This document shows, in pieces, positions 7,990 to 18,000 of a stretch of DNA of 64,000 bases (positions are counted from its first letter, which is position 1; the number at the start of each line of letters is the position of its first letter). The translations under genes were made by a program, and so were the position numbers. The notes beneath the pieces are model-generated. The model did not search any database and was not told the DNA's origin. It saw only the letters and a program-made list of their open reading frames with translations. Source of the DNA: CAYTIB01 sp964437725 (lineage in GTDB: Bacteria > UBA8248 > JACPRG01 > G963555815); the NCBI GenBank assembly GCA_964437725.1, contig CAYTIB010000026.1, positions 85,363 to 149,362 of the forward strand, read 5' to 3'.

Positions 7990-8901
7990 TCATACAAAAG
8001 TCAGCCATTCTTTATTAGCCTTAGCCTCACCACGAACGGTTTCGAAAAAAGATTCCTGAAGAATTTTCGTAACCGGCCCTATTCGGCCCGACCCGATTTG
8101 TCGGTTATCGACTTCACGGATCGGGGTAATTTCGGCTGCTGTTCCGGTGAAAAAAGCTTCATCTGCAATATAGAGCTCATCTCTTGCAAACGGCTCCTCT
8201 TTCGTCTCCAGACCATGGGCATTTGCCAACTTAATTACCGAATCACGGGTAATCCCCTCCAAAACGCCAACAAGTGGGGGCGTTTTGAGAGTTCCATCCC
8301 GAATGATAAAAATATTTTCTCCCGATCCCTGGGCAACCGTCCCCTCCACATCCAACATAATGGCTTCATCGTAGCCATCTCGGACAGCTTCCATCTTGGC
8401 CATTTGAGAAACGGCGTAATTGGCACATGTTTTCGACTTTGTCATATAGCTGTTGACGTGGTGGCTAGTGAAGGAAGAAATCTTGACCCGAATCCCCTTC
8501 GCGAGCCCTTCCTCGCCTAGGTAGGCCCCCCATTCCCAGGTCGCAATGGCAGAGTGAACCGGGGCGTCGAGATTGCTTACGCCCATTGTTCCATAGCCCA
8601 AAAACATAATAGGACGGATATAACAGGCATCATGCCCGTTTCTGCGAATCAGTTCTAGAACCGCCTGGTATATATCTTCCTTTGGCACGTTCGGATCAAT
8701 CCCCACAATATGAGCAGAACGGTAAAATCGATCCATGTGTTCCGGCAATCGGAACACTGCTGAGCCTCTCGAGGTTTTGTAACACCGAATTCCTTCGAAA
8801 ACACCTAGGCCATAGTGTAGTGTATGGGTAAGGACGTGGATACTCGCGTCGTCCCAATCCACAAAATTGTCGTCCAACCAGATTTTTTTTGCTGGTTTCA
8901 T
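7990..8901 (-). CDS. ilvE: Branched-chain-amino-acid aminotransferase
   Basis: A 303-residue class IV PLP aminotransferase of normal IlvE length. Recognisable segments are HYGLGVFEGIRCY, YIRPIMFLG, the PLP-lysine region around SYMTKSKTCANY, DEAIMLDVEGTVAQGSGENIF and FFTGTAAEITPI. It catalyses the last step of valine, leucine and isoleucine synthesis (transfer from glutamate). It appears to be transcribed alone or as the first gene of an ilvE-fmdB pair; the 325-bp upstream gap contains a direct repeat that could be an operator. Confidence 0.95.
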   Translation of the reverse strand: MKPAKKIWLDDNFVDWDDASIHVLTHTLHYGLGVFEGIRCYKTSRGSAVFRLPEHMDRFYRSAHIVGIDPNVPKEDIYQAVLELIRRNGHDACYIRPIMFLGYGTMGVSNLDAPVHSAIATWEWGAYLGEEGLAKGIRVKISSFTSHHVNSYMTKSKTCANYAVSQMAKMEAVRDGYDEAIMLDVEGTVAQGSGENIFIIRDGTLKTPPLVGVLEGITRDSVIKLANAHGLETKEEPFARDELYIADEAFFTGTAAEITPIREVDNRQIGSGRIGPVTKILQESFFETVRGEAKANKEWLTFV

Positions 8902-9226
8902 CGGCTAGATCCCTGTTTCTCACTCAAAAAAAGCCTTACACATCCCCTGAATCCTAGTCAACTCCATGTAATACGCTGGAAACCCAGTATGTAATACGCG
9001 GGGAATCAAATTTCAACCCCACCAATACGTTAAACCCGTTACAAAATCAAAATCCTCCAATTTGGACCACCACCCTGGAAAATATTTAGGTACTCGCCTA
9101 CTGCATATTGTCCATATAGAGACCCACTGCTAGATTGGCTTTTCTGAACTCCGTATCTTTATTTTACTGTAGTTTCGCACCTCAGACGGAATACGGTTTC
9201 CATAAAATCCAACTGAAGAAACCTTT
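8902..9226. other. Intergenic region upstream of ilvE (325 bp)
   Basis: No credible gene. It holds two identical 11-bp copies ATGTAATACGC at 8966-8976 and 8989-8999, about two helical turns apart, 65-90 bp before the ilvE start. They may be a regulator binding site. The rest is AT-rich with no strong promoter match. Confidence 0.6.
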
Positions 9227-10342
9227 TCAGAGTTTCTCCGGTTTCTCCCCCTTACGAAACACTCCACAATAGTTAAAATAAATCTGCACATGACGCTTGT
9301 AGCGATACCAAATCCATGGAATGTAGTCGCTCTCTCCCGCTGTTTTTAAACCTAGCGAGAGAAGGTACTTCTTGGCATCTTCCAATGGCCTTCGGGACGT
9401 AGTCGAAAAAACTCCCGCTGCAATTTTGAAAGGATCCGTAAACAAAAGTTGACCACCCATCCGAATCACTCGGGCAGCTTCCCAAAGAGGGGTATGCGGG
9501 TGGACGATATCCACAATGTTTGCACTGGCGACTACATCGGCTATACCGTCTTCAAAGGGAAGAATCGTAGCGTCCCCAACCACTATCTCGACATTGGAAC
9601 AGCGTGCGTGGTTAAGGCTACGACACTGAAAGGAGTCCCGCTCTGTACGAACGTGATGCTGTTCGTAAGATCTCGGTTGATGGAGCAGTATCGAGCGCGC
9701 CATCAGAACGGAGCTAAAGGAAAGGTCCACCCCGATGACTCGCGCATAGTGGTCAGCCAGTCGGTAAACCAACCCCCCAGCCCCACACCCCGCATCCACC
9801 GCAAGCCCATTGGGTTCACGCCCGATCCCTTTTCCTGCTGCTACCCGGTGTTCAAGATCCATTGCCACCAAAACATCAAACGGTGATTTACCATCCCACT
9901 GCTCCAAGAACGTTTTAAAATCTTCGGGAAGAGGCAATTCTCCCATCAAATCCAGCAAGCTTTCGTAATGCAAGGCGGAATTGGAGTCGATAGCGTCCTG
10001 TTTTTTTTGTACTTCGTATAGGTCAAAGTGCTGATCAAGAAACCATTGGCGAGCCTGTTCCGAAAGACAAGCATGGGCACTTACAAATCCCATCATCGAT
10101 GAATACCGAGCGCCTAAATAAAGCCTTGCCTTAGGCGTCAAGACAAGAACGCCTCCCAATACTGGATACCAGGCCCCACATTGTTTGCAAATCACATTCC
10201 CTTCGAGGAGTTCATCTTCGTCATCGTCGGCAAGTCTCGTAGGGATCTCACTCGGCTGAACAGCAAGCTTACCTCCGCAGCGGCCCGCTTTCTTCGCTCG
10301 TGAGGTAGGACAGGAAAAAAACCTTAGGTATGAAATTCGCAT
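9227..10342 (-). CDS. Class I SAM-dependent methyltransferase with N-terminal zinc-ribbon (Trm112-like) segment
   Basis: 371 residues from ATG 10342; a TTG at 10363 would add seven. Neither start has a clear ribosome site. The N-terminal 80 residues contain paired cysteines (FFSCP, RCGG, ICKQCG) and a WYPVLGGVLVL stretch typical of Trm112/YcaR-like modules fused to methyltransferases. The Rossmann methyltransferase fold follows: LAVDAGCGAGGLVYRLA, VIGVDLS, IVVGDATILPF, and a post-motif MGGQLLFTDPF. The substrate is unknown; the gene stands between ilvE and the flavoprotein with no tight linkage. Confidence 0.85.
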   Translation of the reverse strand: MRISYLRFFSCPTSRAKKAGRCGGKLAVQPSEIPTRLADDDEDELLEGNVICKQCGAWYPVLGGVLVLTPKARLYLGARYSSMMGFVSAHACLSEQARQWFLDQHFDLYEVQKKQDAIDSNSALHYESLLDLMGELPLPEDFKTFLEQWDGKSPFDVLVAMDLEHRVAAGKGIGREPNGLAVDAGCGAGGLVYRLADHYARVIGVDLSFSSVLMARSILLHQPRSYEQHHVRTERDSFQCRSLNHARCSNVEIVVGDATILPFEDGIADVVASANIVDIVHPHTPLWEAARVIRMGGQLLFTDPFKIAAGVFSTTSRRPLEDAKKYLLSLGLKTAGESDYIPWIWYRYKRHVQIYFNYCGVFRKGEKPEKL

Positions 10343-10471
10343 AACAAAACCATAACAACGCAATTCAGTGACGTCAAAGTGTGTCTGAAAGAAGTAGCGC
10401 TCAAAAAATCATTGAGGCATTTTGCCCCAAATTTTTCACCTAGATTTGAATACTTAACGGATCGTAGTGGA

Positions 10472-11650
10472 TCACGGAAGCAAATGAGACCGGACAGATT
10501 GAAGAAACCGCATGAAATAAAACTGCCGGGAAAACCGCCGCTTGATTTCCTCATAAACTTCAAGGTAAGTCTTACGTCCTGAAACTATATCGGCAAATAG
10601 GGCATTGACCTTTGAATTATTTACCCCTACCTTGAAACTCACGTAGGGGTGATCCAAGAGTAAGCGTGCGAACTTCTCTGCGATTGAGATTTCAACGAAT
10701 GCTGTCCGGAGCACACGCTCCGTATAAGCGCCCAAGGGGGAACCATCTCGGAGGAAATCGACTGCTGCCTCAGCTGCAAAAATTCCGCTCTCGATGGCGT
10801 ACTGTATTCCTTCAGCCGTCAATGGATCTACCAGCCCAGCTGAATCCCCGCACACCAATGTCCGATAAGTGTTGAGTGCACAGGGAGTCATCAAACAGGG
10901 CAGGGGTGCCCCTGTCATTGTGAGGTCAGAAAAACCTCTTAAGGCAGGGTTTAAATCAAGAAAATCACGGAAAGATGACTTAATGCTTCTCACCTTTTCC
11001 CGCGTGGTACATGATCCGACGTTTAGGTGATCACCTTTCGGGAAAATCCATCGATACCCGGCAGGCAAGGCTCCCATATCAAACTGTATGGATCTTTGTG
11101 CTGAAAGAAGTTGAGGCTTAGGAACCCGCACTTCTCCCTCGATGGCCGCGCCCAATCGTACGCCTCGGGCCAATCCTAGTGAGCGAGCAACAATACCGGT
11201 TGCACCATCCGCACCAATCAACATAGAAGCCCGGTGCCACACACCTTTAACTCGGACGGCAATACTGTTTTCTTCCTCCTTCACCTCCTCGACGGGGCAC
11301 TGGGGTCGAACCTCTACACCGGCATCCACCGCTTTCGCAGCAAGTAGCTCGTCGAATCGAGAGCGTCTTACCATCGAAATGTTTGCATCAACTGACTTGG
11401 GAGCCCGAAAGGATTGAGCTTGGTAAGAAAACGTATAGGCCGACACCTGGTGCTCAACAACAGAGTCAATAGGAAAATCAAGGGCATTTTTAGCACGAGG
11501 GCTGATGCCGCCCGCACAGGACTTGCGACGGCTCAGTTCAAACTTCTCAAACAGGAGAACCTGCAAGTTTGCGAGAGCTAGTCTTCTGGCAGCAGTTGAA
11601 CCCGCAGGTCCAGCGCCAACTACAATCACGTCGTGTCGGATAGAGCTCAC
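10472..11650 (-). CDS. Geranylgeranyl-reductase-family FAD-dependent oxidoreductase
   Basis: 392 residues. It opens with a dinucleotide-binding fold, VIVVGAGPAGSTAARRLA, then KSCAGGISPRA, a second FAD motif LIGADGATGIVARSLGL, and the C-terminal GDSAGLVDPLTAEGIQYAIESG. This pattern is the geranylgeranyl reductase/digeranylgeranylglycerophospholipid reductase group, which saturates isoprenoid chains, although members also act as other flavin oxidoreductases. The presence of dxs and ispA elsewhere in the window fits an isoprenoid role but does not prove it. Its ATG overlaps the stop of the small upstream membrane protein by 4 nt. Confidence 0.9.
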   Translation of the reverse strand: MSSIRHDVIVVGAGPAGSTAARRLALANLQVLLFEKFELSRRKSCAGGISPRAKNALDFPIDSVVEHQVSAYTFSYQAQSFRAPKSVDANISMVRRSRFDELLAAKAVDAGVEVRPQCPVEEVKEEENSIAVRVKGVWHRASMLIGADGATGIVARSLGLARGVRLGAAIEGEVRVPKPQLLSAQRSIQFDMGALPAGYRWIFPKGDHLNVGSCTTREKVRSIKSSFRDFLDLNPALRGFSDLTMTGAPLPCLMTPCALNTYRTLVCGDSAGLVDPLTAEGIQYAIESGIFAAEAAVDFLRDGSPLGAYTERVLRTAFVEISIAEKFARLLLDHPYVSFKVGVNNSKVNALFADIVSGRKTYLEVYEEIKRRFSRQFYFMRFLQSVRSHLLP

Positions 11651-11838
11651 TTAGTGCCCCAGTGCCGCTCCATCAATCTTCCGATGACGAAGACACCTAC
11701 TCCGATTCCGAACCACTTGTATTCCTGGGCTATTCCGCCTTGCTCGACGAAGGCAATACCCTGGTAGACAGCCCAGGCCAGATAAACCAAACCCAAGAGC
11801 TGAAGCATTCTACCAACTAGGTATAGGATTGTGGACAC
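11647..11838 (-). CDS. Small two-helix membrane protein
   Basis: 63 residues with two hydrophobic helices (about 3-28 and 41-55) separated by a short polar loop (QGGIAQEYKW). The 4-nt ATGA overlap with the following flavoprotein gene and the 21-nt spacing from the aminotransferase gene support it as a real translated gene in that operon. Family not recognised. Confidence 0.72.
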   Translation of the reverse strand: MSTILYLVGRMLQLLGLVYLAWAVYQGIAFVEQGGIAQEYKWFGIGVGVFVIGRLMERHWGTK

Positions 11839-11859
11839 GGAGAGTCTCTCTCGGGATAG

Positions 11860-13104
11860 CTAATTGAGCTTTGAAATGGCCTCACTCATCCGCGCCATCC
11901 CGTTCCTGATGTTCTCCATGGATGTGGCGTAGGAAAAACGGATATATCCTTCTGTGCCGAAAGCGCTACCGGGCACAGCAGCTATCTTGCCATTTTCCAG
12001 TAAATACTCACAAAGGTTGGCTGAGGATTCGATCGGCCCCGAAGGAGCATTCCGCTCCAACAAACCACCTACATTCGGAAAGGCATAAAAAGCACCATGA
12101 GGGACAAAACAAGAGACGCCTTCCATCATATTAAACTCTTTAACCATGAAATCCCGTCGCTTCTGAAATTCTTCTATCATGGGAGCGAACAGCTCGTCCG
12201 AACTTTCTATCGCCACAACTGCGGCTTTTTGAACAAAGGAAGTAGGATTATTAGTCCCCTGAGTTTGGAACTTATCGATCGCGTCTATAACCGTTCGAGG
12301 GCCCGCCACGAATCCTAATCGCCATCCGGTCATGGCATAAGCCTTCGAGAAACCGTTAACCACCAACGTATGTTCCCTCGCATCACTGTCCAATCCGGCA
12401 GGGCAAAAACTTCTTGCACTCCCGTATACAATCTTCTCATAGATTTCGTCCGTGATAACGAGAAACCCGTGCTTGATGGCCATCTCCATCACAGCCTCTA
12501 CAGCACTGCGCGAGAATACTGCACCCGTCGGGTTAGAAGGGGAGTTGATGATAACAGCACGAGTGGAGGGACTAATGCACCGCTCAATACTTTCCGGATC
12601 GAGATCGAAGTTATTTTTTTCATCCAAAGGGCAAACAACGGGAGTCCCGTGCGCAAGTGCCGGAAGATCCACATAGGACACCCAATACGGCGCTGGCACA
12701 ATAACTTCGTCCCCGGGATCCAGCAACACCTGAAAGATGGAATAAAGCGCCTGCTTGGCACCAACCGTGACAACGATATCTTCTGGTTGATAAATCACGT
12801 GGTTATCCCGCTCAAGCTTTTGGGCGATAGCCAACCTAAGCTCAGGGATCCCACTGGAAGCGGTATAACGGGTGAACCCTTTCTGAAGAGCTTCCACTGC
12901 TGCCTGGACAATAGGATCGGGTGTATTAAAATCCGGCTCACCCGCCCCGAAACCAATAACATCCACACCTTGGGACCGGAGCTCTCGAGCCATCGAAGTA
13001 ATAGCAATGGTTGCAGAAGGCTTAACGGCATCGATACGCCTGGACAACCTGAAATCGGGGGTAACACTATCACTCGATCTTGGTTTTGCTTTCATCCGGT
13101 TCAT
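11860..13104 (-). CDS. Class I pyridoxal-phosphate aminotransferase, aspartate aminotransferase type
   Basis: 414 residues. It shows the AspAT subgroup Ib pattern: GAGEPDFNTPD, SNPTGAVFS, VITDEIYEKIVY, and the PLP-lysine segment NGFSKAYAMTGWRLG, with the C-terminal arginine in YIRFSYATS. It likely interconverts aspartate and oxaloacetate; prephenate or other substrates are possible within this subgroup. A near-N-terminal basic stretch precedes the conserved LSRRIDAVKPS, so the true start could be a little downstream. It is the upstream gene of an operon with the small membrane protein and flavoprotein. Confidence 0.93.
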   Translation of the reverse strand: MNRMKAKPRSSDSVTPDFRLSRRIDAVKPSATIAITSMARELRSQGVDVIGFGAGEPDFNTPDPIVQAAVEALQKGFTRYTASSGIPELRLAIAQKLERDNHVIYQPEDIVVTVGAKQALYSIFQVLLDPGDEVIVPAPYWVSYVDLPALAHGTPVVCPLDEKNNFDLDPESIERCISPSTRAVIINSPSNPTGAVFSRSAVEAVMEMAIKHGFLVITDEIYEKIVYGSARSFCPAGLDSDAREHTLVVNGFSKAYAMTGWRLGFVAGPRTVIDAIDKFQTQGTNNPTSFVQKAAVVAIESSDELFAPMIEEFQKRRDFMVKEFNMMEGVSCFVPHGAFYAFPNVGGLLERNAPSGPIESSANLCEYLLENGKIAAVPGSAFGTEGYIRFSYATSMENIRNGMARMSEAISKLN

Positions 13105-13139
13105 CTCAGGTCAACCTCGTCTGCAGCTTACGTCGAACC

Positions 13140-13619
13140 TTAGGGAATCTTCTTTTGCAAGGCCTTGTTGACACACTCGGGAACGAGGTTGCGTATGTCG
13201 CCCCCATGGCGAGCTACCTCTTTGACCAATCCGCTACTGAGGAATGAAAACTCCGCGTTCGGCGCCATAAAAAAAGTCTCAATTTCATGGCTCAGCCACC
13301 GGTTCATCAAAGCCATCTGAAGCTCATATTCAAAGTCAGAGACCGCCCGAAGCCCCCTAATAATAACCTTTGAAGGTTTTTCCTTAGCATAATCCACAAG
13401 GAGGCCATCAAAGGTGTCCGTTTCCACATTCGGCAAATTAGATACTGCCTCTTGAATAAAATCTATCCTCTCAGGAATCGGAAACATAGGCGCTTTCGAA
13501 GGATTGTCAGCTACCGCCACAACAACCCGTTCAAACAGGTCGTGGATCCTTACAACAATGTCCAAATGGCCATTCGTAAAGGGATCGAACGTGCCAGGAT
13601 ATATCGCGCACTTGTTCAT
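13140..13619 (-). CDS. coaD: Phosphopantetheine adenylyltransferase
   Basis: 159 residues, the typical CoaD length. It shows the nucleotidyltransferase T/HxGH motif as YPGTFDPFTNGHLDIV, RGLRAVSDFEYE, and the C-terminal SFLSSGLVKEVARHGGD. It transfers AMP from ATP to 4'-phosphopantetheine, the penultimate step of coenzyme A synthesis. It lies 35 nt upstream of the aminotransferase gene on the same strand. Confidence 0.97.
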   Translation of the reverse strand: MNKCAIYPGTFDPFTNGHLDIVVRIHDLFERVVVAVADNPSKAPMFPIPERIDFIQEAVSNLPNVETDTFDGLLVDYAKEKPSKVIIRGLRAVSDFEYELQMALMNRWLSHEIETFFMAPNAEFSFLSSGLVKEVARHGGDIRNLVPECVNKALQKKIP

Positions 13620-13776
13620 GGATTACCTCGAAGCAACCAGAAAGGGAGAGCAATTTATCGTACGGTCCAAATCGTGTCAAACCGCTTGATAGAAACCATA
13701 CTCCTCAGTATGAGTGAAAACATTGGACCAGAAAACCATTTTCTCCAGGCACTCTTAATTAAAAACACCCTTTTCG

Positions 13777-13793
13777 GGCATACTTCGTATGCC
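13777..13793. repeat. Short perfect hairpin between rlmN and coaD
   Basis: GGCATAC and GTATGCC flank a 3-nt loop in the gap after the rlmN stop (13810). On the minus strand a T5 run follows only 11 nt later, so it is a poor match to an intrinsic terminator, though it may still protect a 3' end. Confidence 0.4.
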
Positions 13794-13809
13794 TATATGG
13801 TCAAGGCTC

Positions 13810-14847
13810 TCAGTCTGGCGGGCGAACCGCCAAAAGCCCGCAGGCCGCATCAATATCTCTTCCACGGCTTTTCCGGACAGTCACCATCACACCCTTTGAG
13901 AGAAGTCCTCGGGCAAACCGGTCTACAGTCTCGTTGGGTGGGCACTCATAACTTAACCGGGAGGACGGATTGAATGGAAGAAGGTTTACTTTACAGCGAA
14001 TGCCATGAAGAAGTCGGGCCAGAAGATGTGCGTCCTGTAGCGAGTCGTTAAGATTTCTTATTAGGGTGTACTCGAATGTGATCCGCTCACGCGGTTGCAA
14101 GGGGAGTTCCCGGCAGGCATCCATCAGAGTTCTAAGGGGATACCGACGGTTGACTGGTATCAGCTGATCACGTCGCTTATCGTCTGGTGCTCCTACTGAA
14201 ACGGCAACACGAACTTTTGGAAATTCTTCTTTGAACCGGCGCAAAGCTGGCACCAAACCGCATGTGGAGAGGGTAATTTTTCGTGGAGATAACCCTATCC
14301 ATGGTGGGTGAGTTAGTATCCGTACTGCCCGGGCAACGTTGTTGTAGTTGTCCAGTGGTTCGCCCATCCCCATGAGTACAACATGAGAAATCGGATCCTT
14401 GGATTGTCTATTTACCTCCATAAACTGATCTATTATGTCAGCAGCCGATAGCTGAGCGATCAGACCTAAAGTCCCTGTAACACAAAAACTGCAGGCCATC
14501 CGGCAACCCACCTGGGTCGAGACACAAAGTGTCCGGCGTTTTTTGTCCGGGATCAAAACAGATTCGATAGAAGTTTTTTTCCCGGTCACAAAGAGAAACT
14601 TCTTTGTTCCATCCTTGGAGATCTGATCAGACACAAGGTTTAACCTGCTGATGGTGAAGGTCTCGTTCAATACCTTGCGCAGGTCCTTGGGAAGGTCACT
14701 CATTTCATCAAAGGATACCGCCCCACGATGAAAAATCCCCTTTGCAATTTGGCGACCCCGATATGCGGGCAAACCCAGAAAATCCACCATGGACTGAAAT
14801 TCCACTTCTGAGAAGTCCTTGACGTTTCCACCTTTCATACACCCCAT
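13810..14847 (-). CDS. rlmN: Dual-specificity 23S rRNA A2503/tRNA A37 C2-methyltransferase, radical SAM
   Basis: 345 residues. It contains TLCVSTQVGC, the radical SAM cluster motif CRMACSFC, LMGMGEPLDNYNNV, and the C-terminal RGRDIDAACGLL. The cysteine near 338 and the one in the latter motif area fit the two catalytic residues of RlmN (methyl-accepting cysteine and resolving cysteine). It methylates C2 of adenosine in 23S rRNA and some tRNAs, improving fidelity. Two closely spaced ATGs exist at the start; the first is used here. Confidence 0.95.
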   Translation of the reverse strand: MGCMKGGNVKDFSEVEFQSMVDFLGLPAYRGRQIAKGIFHRGAVSFDEMSDLPKDLRKVLNETFTISRLNLVSDQISKDGTKKFLFVTGKKTSIESVLIPDKKRRTLCVSTQVGCRMACSFCVTGTLGLIAQLSAADIIDQFMEVNRQSKDPISHVVLMGMGEPLDNYNNVARAVRILTHPPWIGLSPRKITLSTCGLVPALRRFKEEFPKVRVAVSVGAPDDKRRDQLIPVNRRYPLRTLMDACRELPLQPRERITFEYTLIRNLNDSLQDAHLLARLLHGIRCKVNLLPFNPSSRLSYECPPNETVDRFARGLLSKGVMVTVRKSRGRDIDAACGLLAVRPPD

Positions 14848-15041
14848 CGCTTTCAGTTCAATGATCCAAGGTTGTCCAACAAATTATCATAGTGAGTTCA
14901 TCCAATCCCGAAGCGGGTTATTGGAGCAATGCTAATCTTCACAGAATTGGATTTTTTTAACCCATTTAATTTCTTCTGATCAATTATCAGGCTCTGGAAA
15001 AGTGCCCCTGAAAACAGTTGGAATCCACGAGTGTTCCTTTT

Positions 15042-18000
15042 TTAGATAGCTTCGGAAATATTTTGGAGCAAATCTTCACTCCGCAATATGTCAATATGGC
15101 CACGTCGAAGGAAGGCCACTCCGAACCGTAATGACTTTTCACCGAAAACCTCAGAGATAGCCCGGCAATAAAGGAGGCCTTGAGCCCGGAACTCCGATGC
15201 TCCTTTCACGGTTCTCGAAGTTTTGTAATCCACAACAAGGATTCCTTCTCGATCTTTCAATATTAAATCGGCTCGGCCCTCGACCGATTGTTCGAATCCG
15301 TTTTCCAATTTGCGCGAAAGAAGGCAGGGAATCTCCCGTCCCAATTCCTCGCAAGGCTGGATTATTTTTTGGAAGTCAGCGGAGGTAAAAAACGTTTCCA
15401 ACATGGATTTGACCTCCTGACGGATTTCCCGTCCCCCCTTTCCGTTCAATGTCACCCGGCACTCCATCATAGACCTCTCGATATTTTCCTCAAGCCGATC
15501 CATGGGAGAGGCAAAAACAACCGATTCCATTACAGAGTGAACAACCTGGCCGATAAGAGTGGCTGGGGCACAACCACCCTCATGAGGGGAGGATTCCGTG
15601 AATTCCAGATTCTCTGCATCCAGGTCCGAAGGACGGCATTCAATGGTATGGTTCCAAAGCTCCCTTATTTTTTCTTTCCGATCTATCCAAGTCTTCTCAA
15701 ATCCGGCCGGCACGGCAATCAGGCTTTTAGTGGCTTTTGCGTTAAGAGCTACTGAGGTGGCCGGAACTGTAGTCCTGAGGATCTGCCCGTCCCCAACGGA
15801 AATTGTATCCTCCTGTGATAAGCGTATATCCATCCCGAGGGACTCATTCAGATAGGCAAGAATCCCTTCCGCTTTCGCCAGAGTCTTTTTATCGTGCCTG
15901 TGAGCAACGGAGAGGACAAGACGTTCGCGAGCACGAGTAGCTGCGACAAAAAAAACCCGCCGTTCTTCAGCATCCTCTAGCTCTGCATCCCGATCGTCGG
16001 CGCGGACCTTCTGTGGCGTTTCAACAGAGCCTAGTCTGAGTCCCCAGGTACATGACAACGGATTCCGAAGGACCTCAGCTTCAGATTTCAGCCCAGGTCT
16101 TTTCCCTGTCTGCAAACCTGCCAAAACAACAACGGGAAATTCTAGGCCCTTTGCGCTGTGAATAGTCATTAGTCGAACGGCTTTGACGTTTTCTTCGGCC
16201 AAAGGGCTTTCCTCTTCGTCCTCCCTCGCCAAGGCCTGACGCCGAAGCCAATCCACGAGACCGGGGAAACCCTCGCCCGAAAAGCCTTCCCGTCTGAGTA
16301 TCATTGAGCGGGCTTTTAATACGTTAACTCGCCCTTGCTCACCTGCGAGTAGAATTGCTGATTCTAAGACCGGCAGGGTTTGAAAAATTCGATCGAAGAC
16401 CTCAGCAATCGGCAATCGTTGGGCGTCTTTACGAAGGATATCAAGTCGCCGAATGATGGCCTCAGCCTTAGGAGTAATTTCTTCACGTCTCGAAATTGCC
16501 TCCGCCCAAGCGAAAAGCTCTTTGTCGGTCAGACCCCCAATAGGAGATCGAAGAACCCCTGCAAGAGCAAGACGGTCTTCCGGAAGAGCGATGGAATTGA
16601 GAAGATTCAGAAAATCCGTAATCTCTTGTGTTTCAAAAAAACTCTTCCCGGAGTCAGTTAGATACGGAATATTTAACTCGCGGAGACAGTTCACGTATGG
16701 GGAAAACTTGCTTCGCGTGCGAAAAAGAATAGCAATGTCACGGTACTCTATCGTGCGACTCCTCCCCTTCTCATCTAGAATTTCCTCCACACCAACCAGA
16801 TCTTCCCGAATCCACCGAGCAATTTCGCGTGCTTCTTCCGTAGACGCGTCTTCCGAGGTCCAATTCTGATTGTTCTGAGGCGAAACTACCCGAATTTCGA
16901 CTTTTTGGGCATCTAGTTTGGCCGGTCCATCTGGGCGAGGATGAGAGGGATGATAGGCAGGTTGGATCTTCTCTTTTTCTTGGAGCAGTGACTCGAATAA
17001 ACCGTTTACTACATTAACCAATCGATCATGGCTTCGAAAATTGACGCTAAGTTGCAAGGGGGGCTCACTAAGAACATCTTCGAGCAAATCTGTGTAGGCC
17101 TCAATGTTCGCCCCTCGGAATCTATAGATTGATTGCTTCGAATCACCTACCAGGAAAAGCTTGCCAGACTCAAGGCGTGTATCGCGCCAGTTTACTGCGT
17201 TTGATTCTAGTTCCTCCGCCAAGTAAAGAACTATCTCGTATTGGATAGGGTTCGTATCTTGAAATTCATCCACGAGGAGATGGCGAATTCTCTGCTTTAG
17301 CTCCTTTCGGACACTTGGATGATCGCGAAGAAGGTTGCGGGCCCGGACCAGTTGAGCATCAAAGGTCAAATATCCCTTTTGAGTAAAACCTTCTCTGAAT
17401 TTCCGGGAAAATCTAAGGACGACATTTAAGGCGTCTTTTAGAGACGAACGGTCAAGTGAGGAAAGCCTATCCGCAATCCGGATGACTCTCTTGCCAAATT
17501 CATAATTCTCCTTGGTAAAATCCTTGGTTTTGACTCCCAACCCGCCGCGGATAATATTAAGGTTTTCCTGAAGGTGAGTCTCGTCCATTCCATCTCGAAA
17601 CCCCTCCAGGATTCGAAAGGCTGCCTCTGCTTGTTTATGGAATTTATGTTTTGTATCCGGGAAATGTGAAATCAGGTCCTTTGTCCCTTTGAGAATCCTC
17701 GCTAGCCATTCGCCATCTACCTCAAACAGTGAACCGTCATATAAAGTTTCCTCCAACTCATTCAGTGGAAGAAGCTCCGAGCACAGTTCTCTAGCCAGTG
17801 CTTTAAGTTCTGACAAACGAAATCTATCAAGCACGGCCTTCCACAAGTCTTCCCGTGTGGAGCAATCACTTAGCTCTTCAGCCAACCAAGCTTGCCAATC
17901 GCGATCAAACCATTCGTCTAAAACCTCATTGCCATTCTCCTTAAACCTCGGGTCAACACCCGCCTGAAGGGGATATTGTCTTAAAAGCCGAGCAGCAAAC

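Noticed and set aside
12370..13143. 257-codon plus-strand frame opposite the aspartate aminotransferase
   Set aside because: Antisense shadow of a well-supported gene; its translation resembles no family.
14902..14924. Bulged hairpin between addA and rlmN as a terminator
   Set aside because: Stem is fair (nine pairs with a 2-nt bulge) but no T-tract follows on the minus strand, so termination is not supported.
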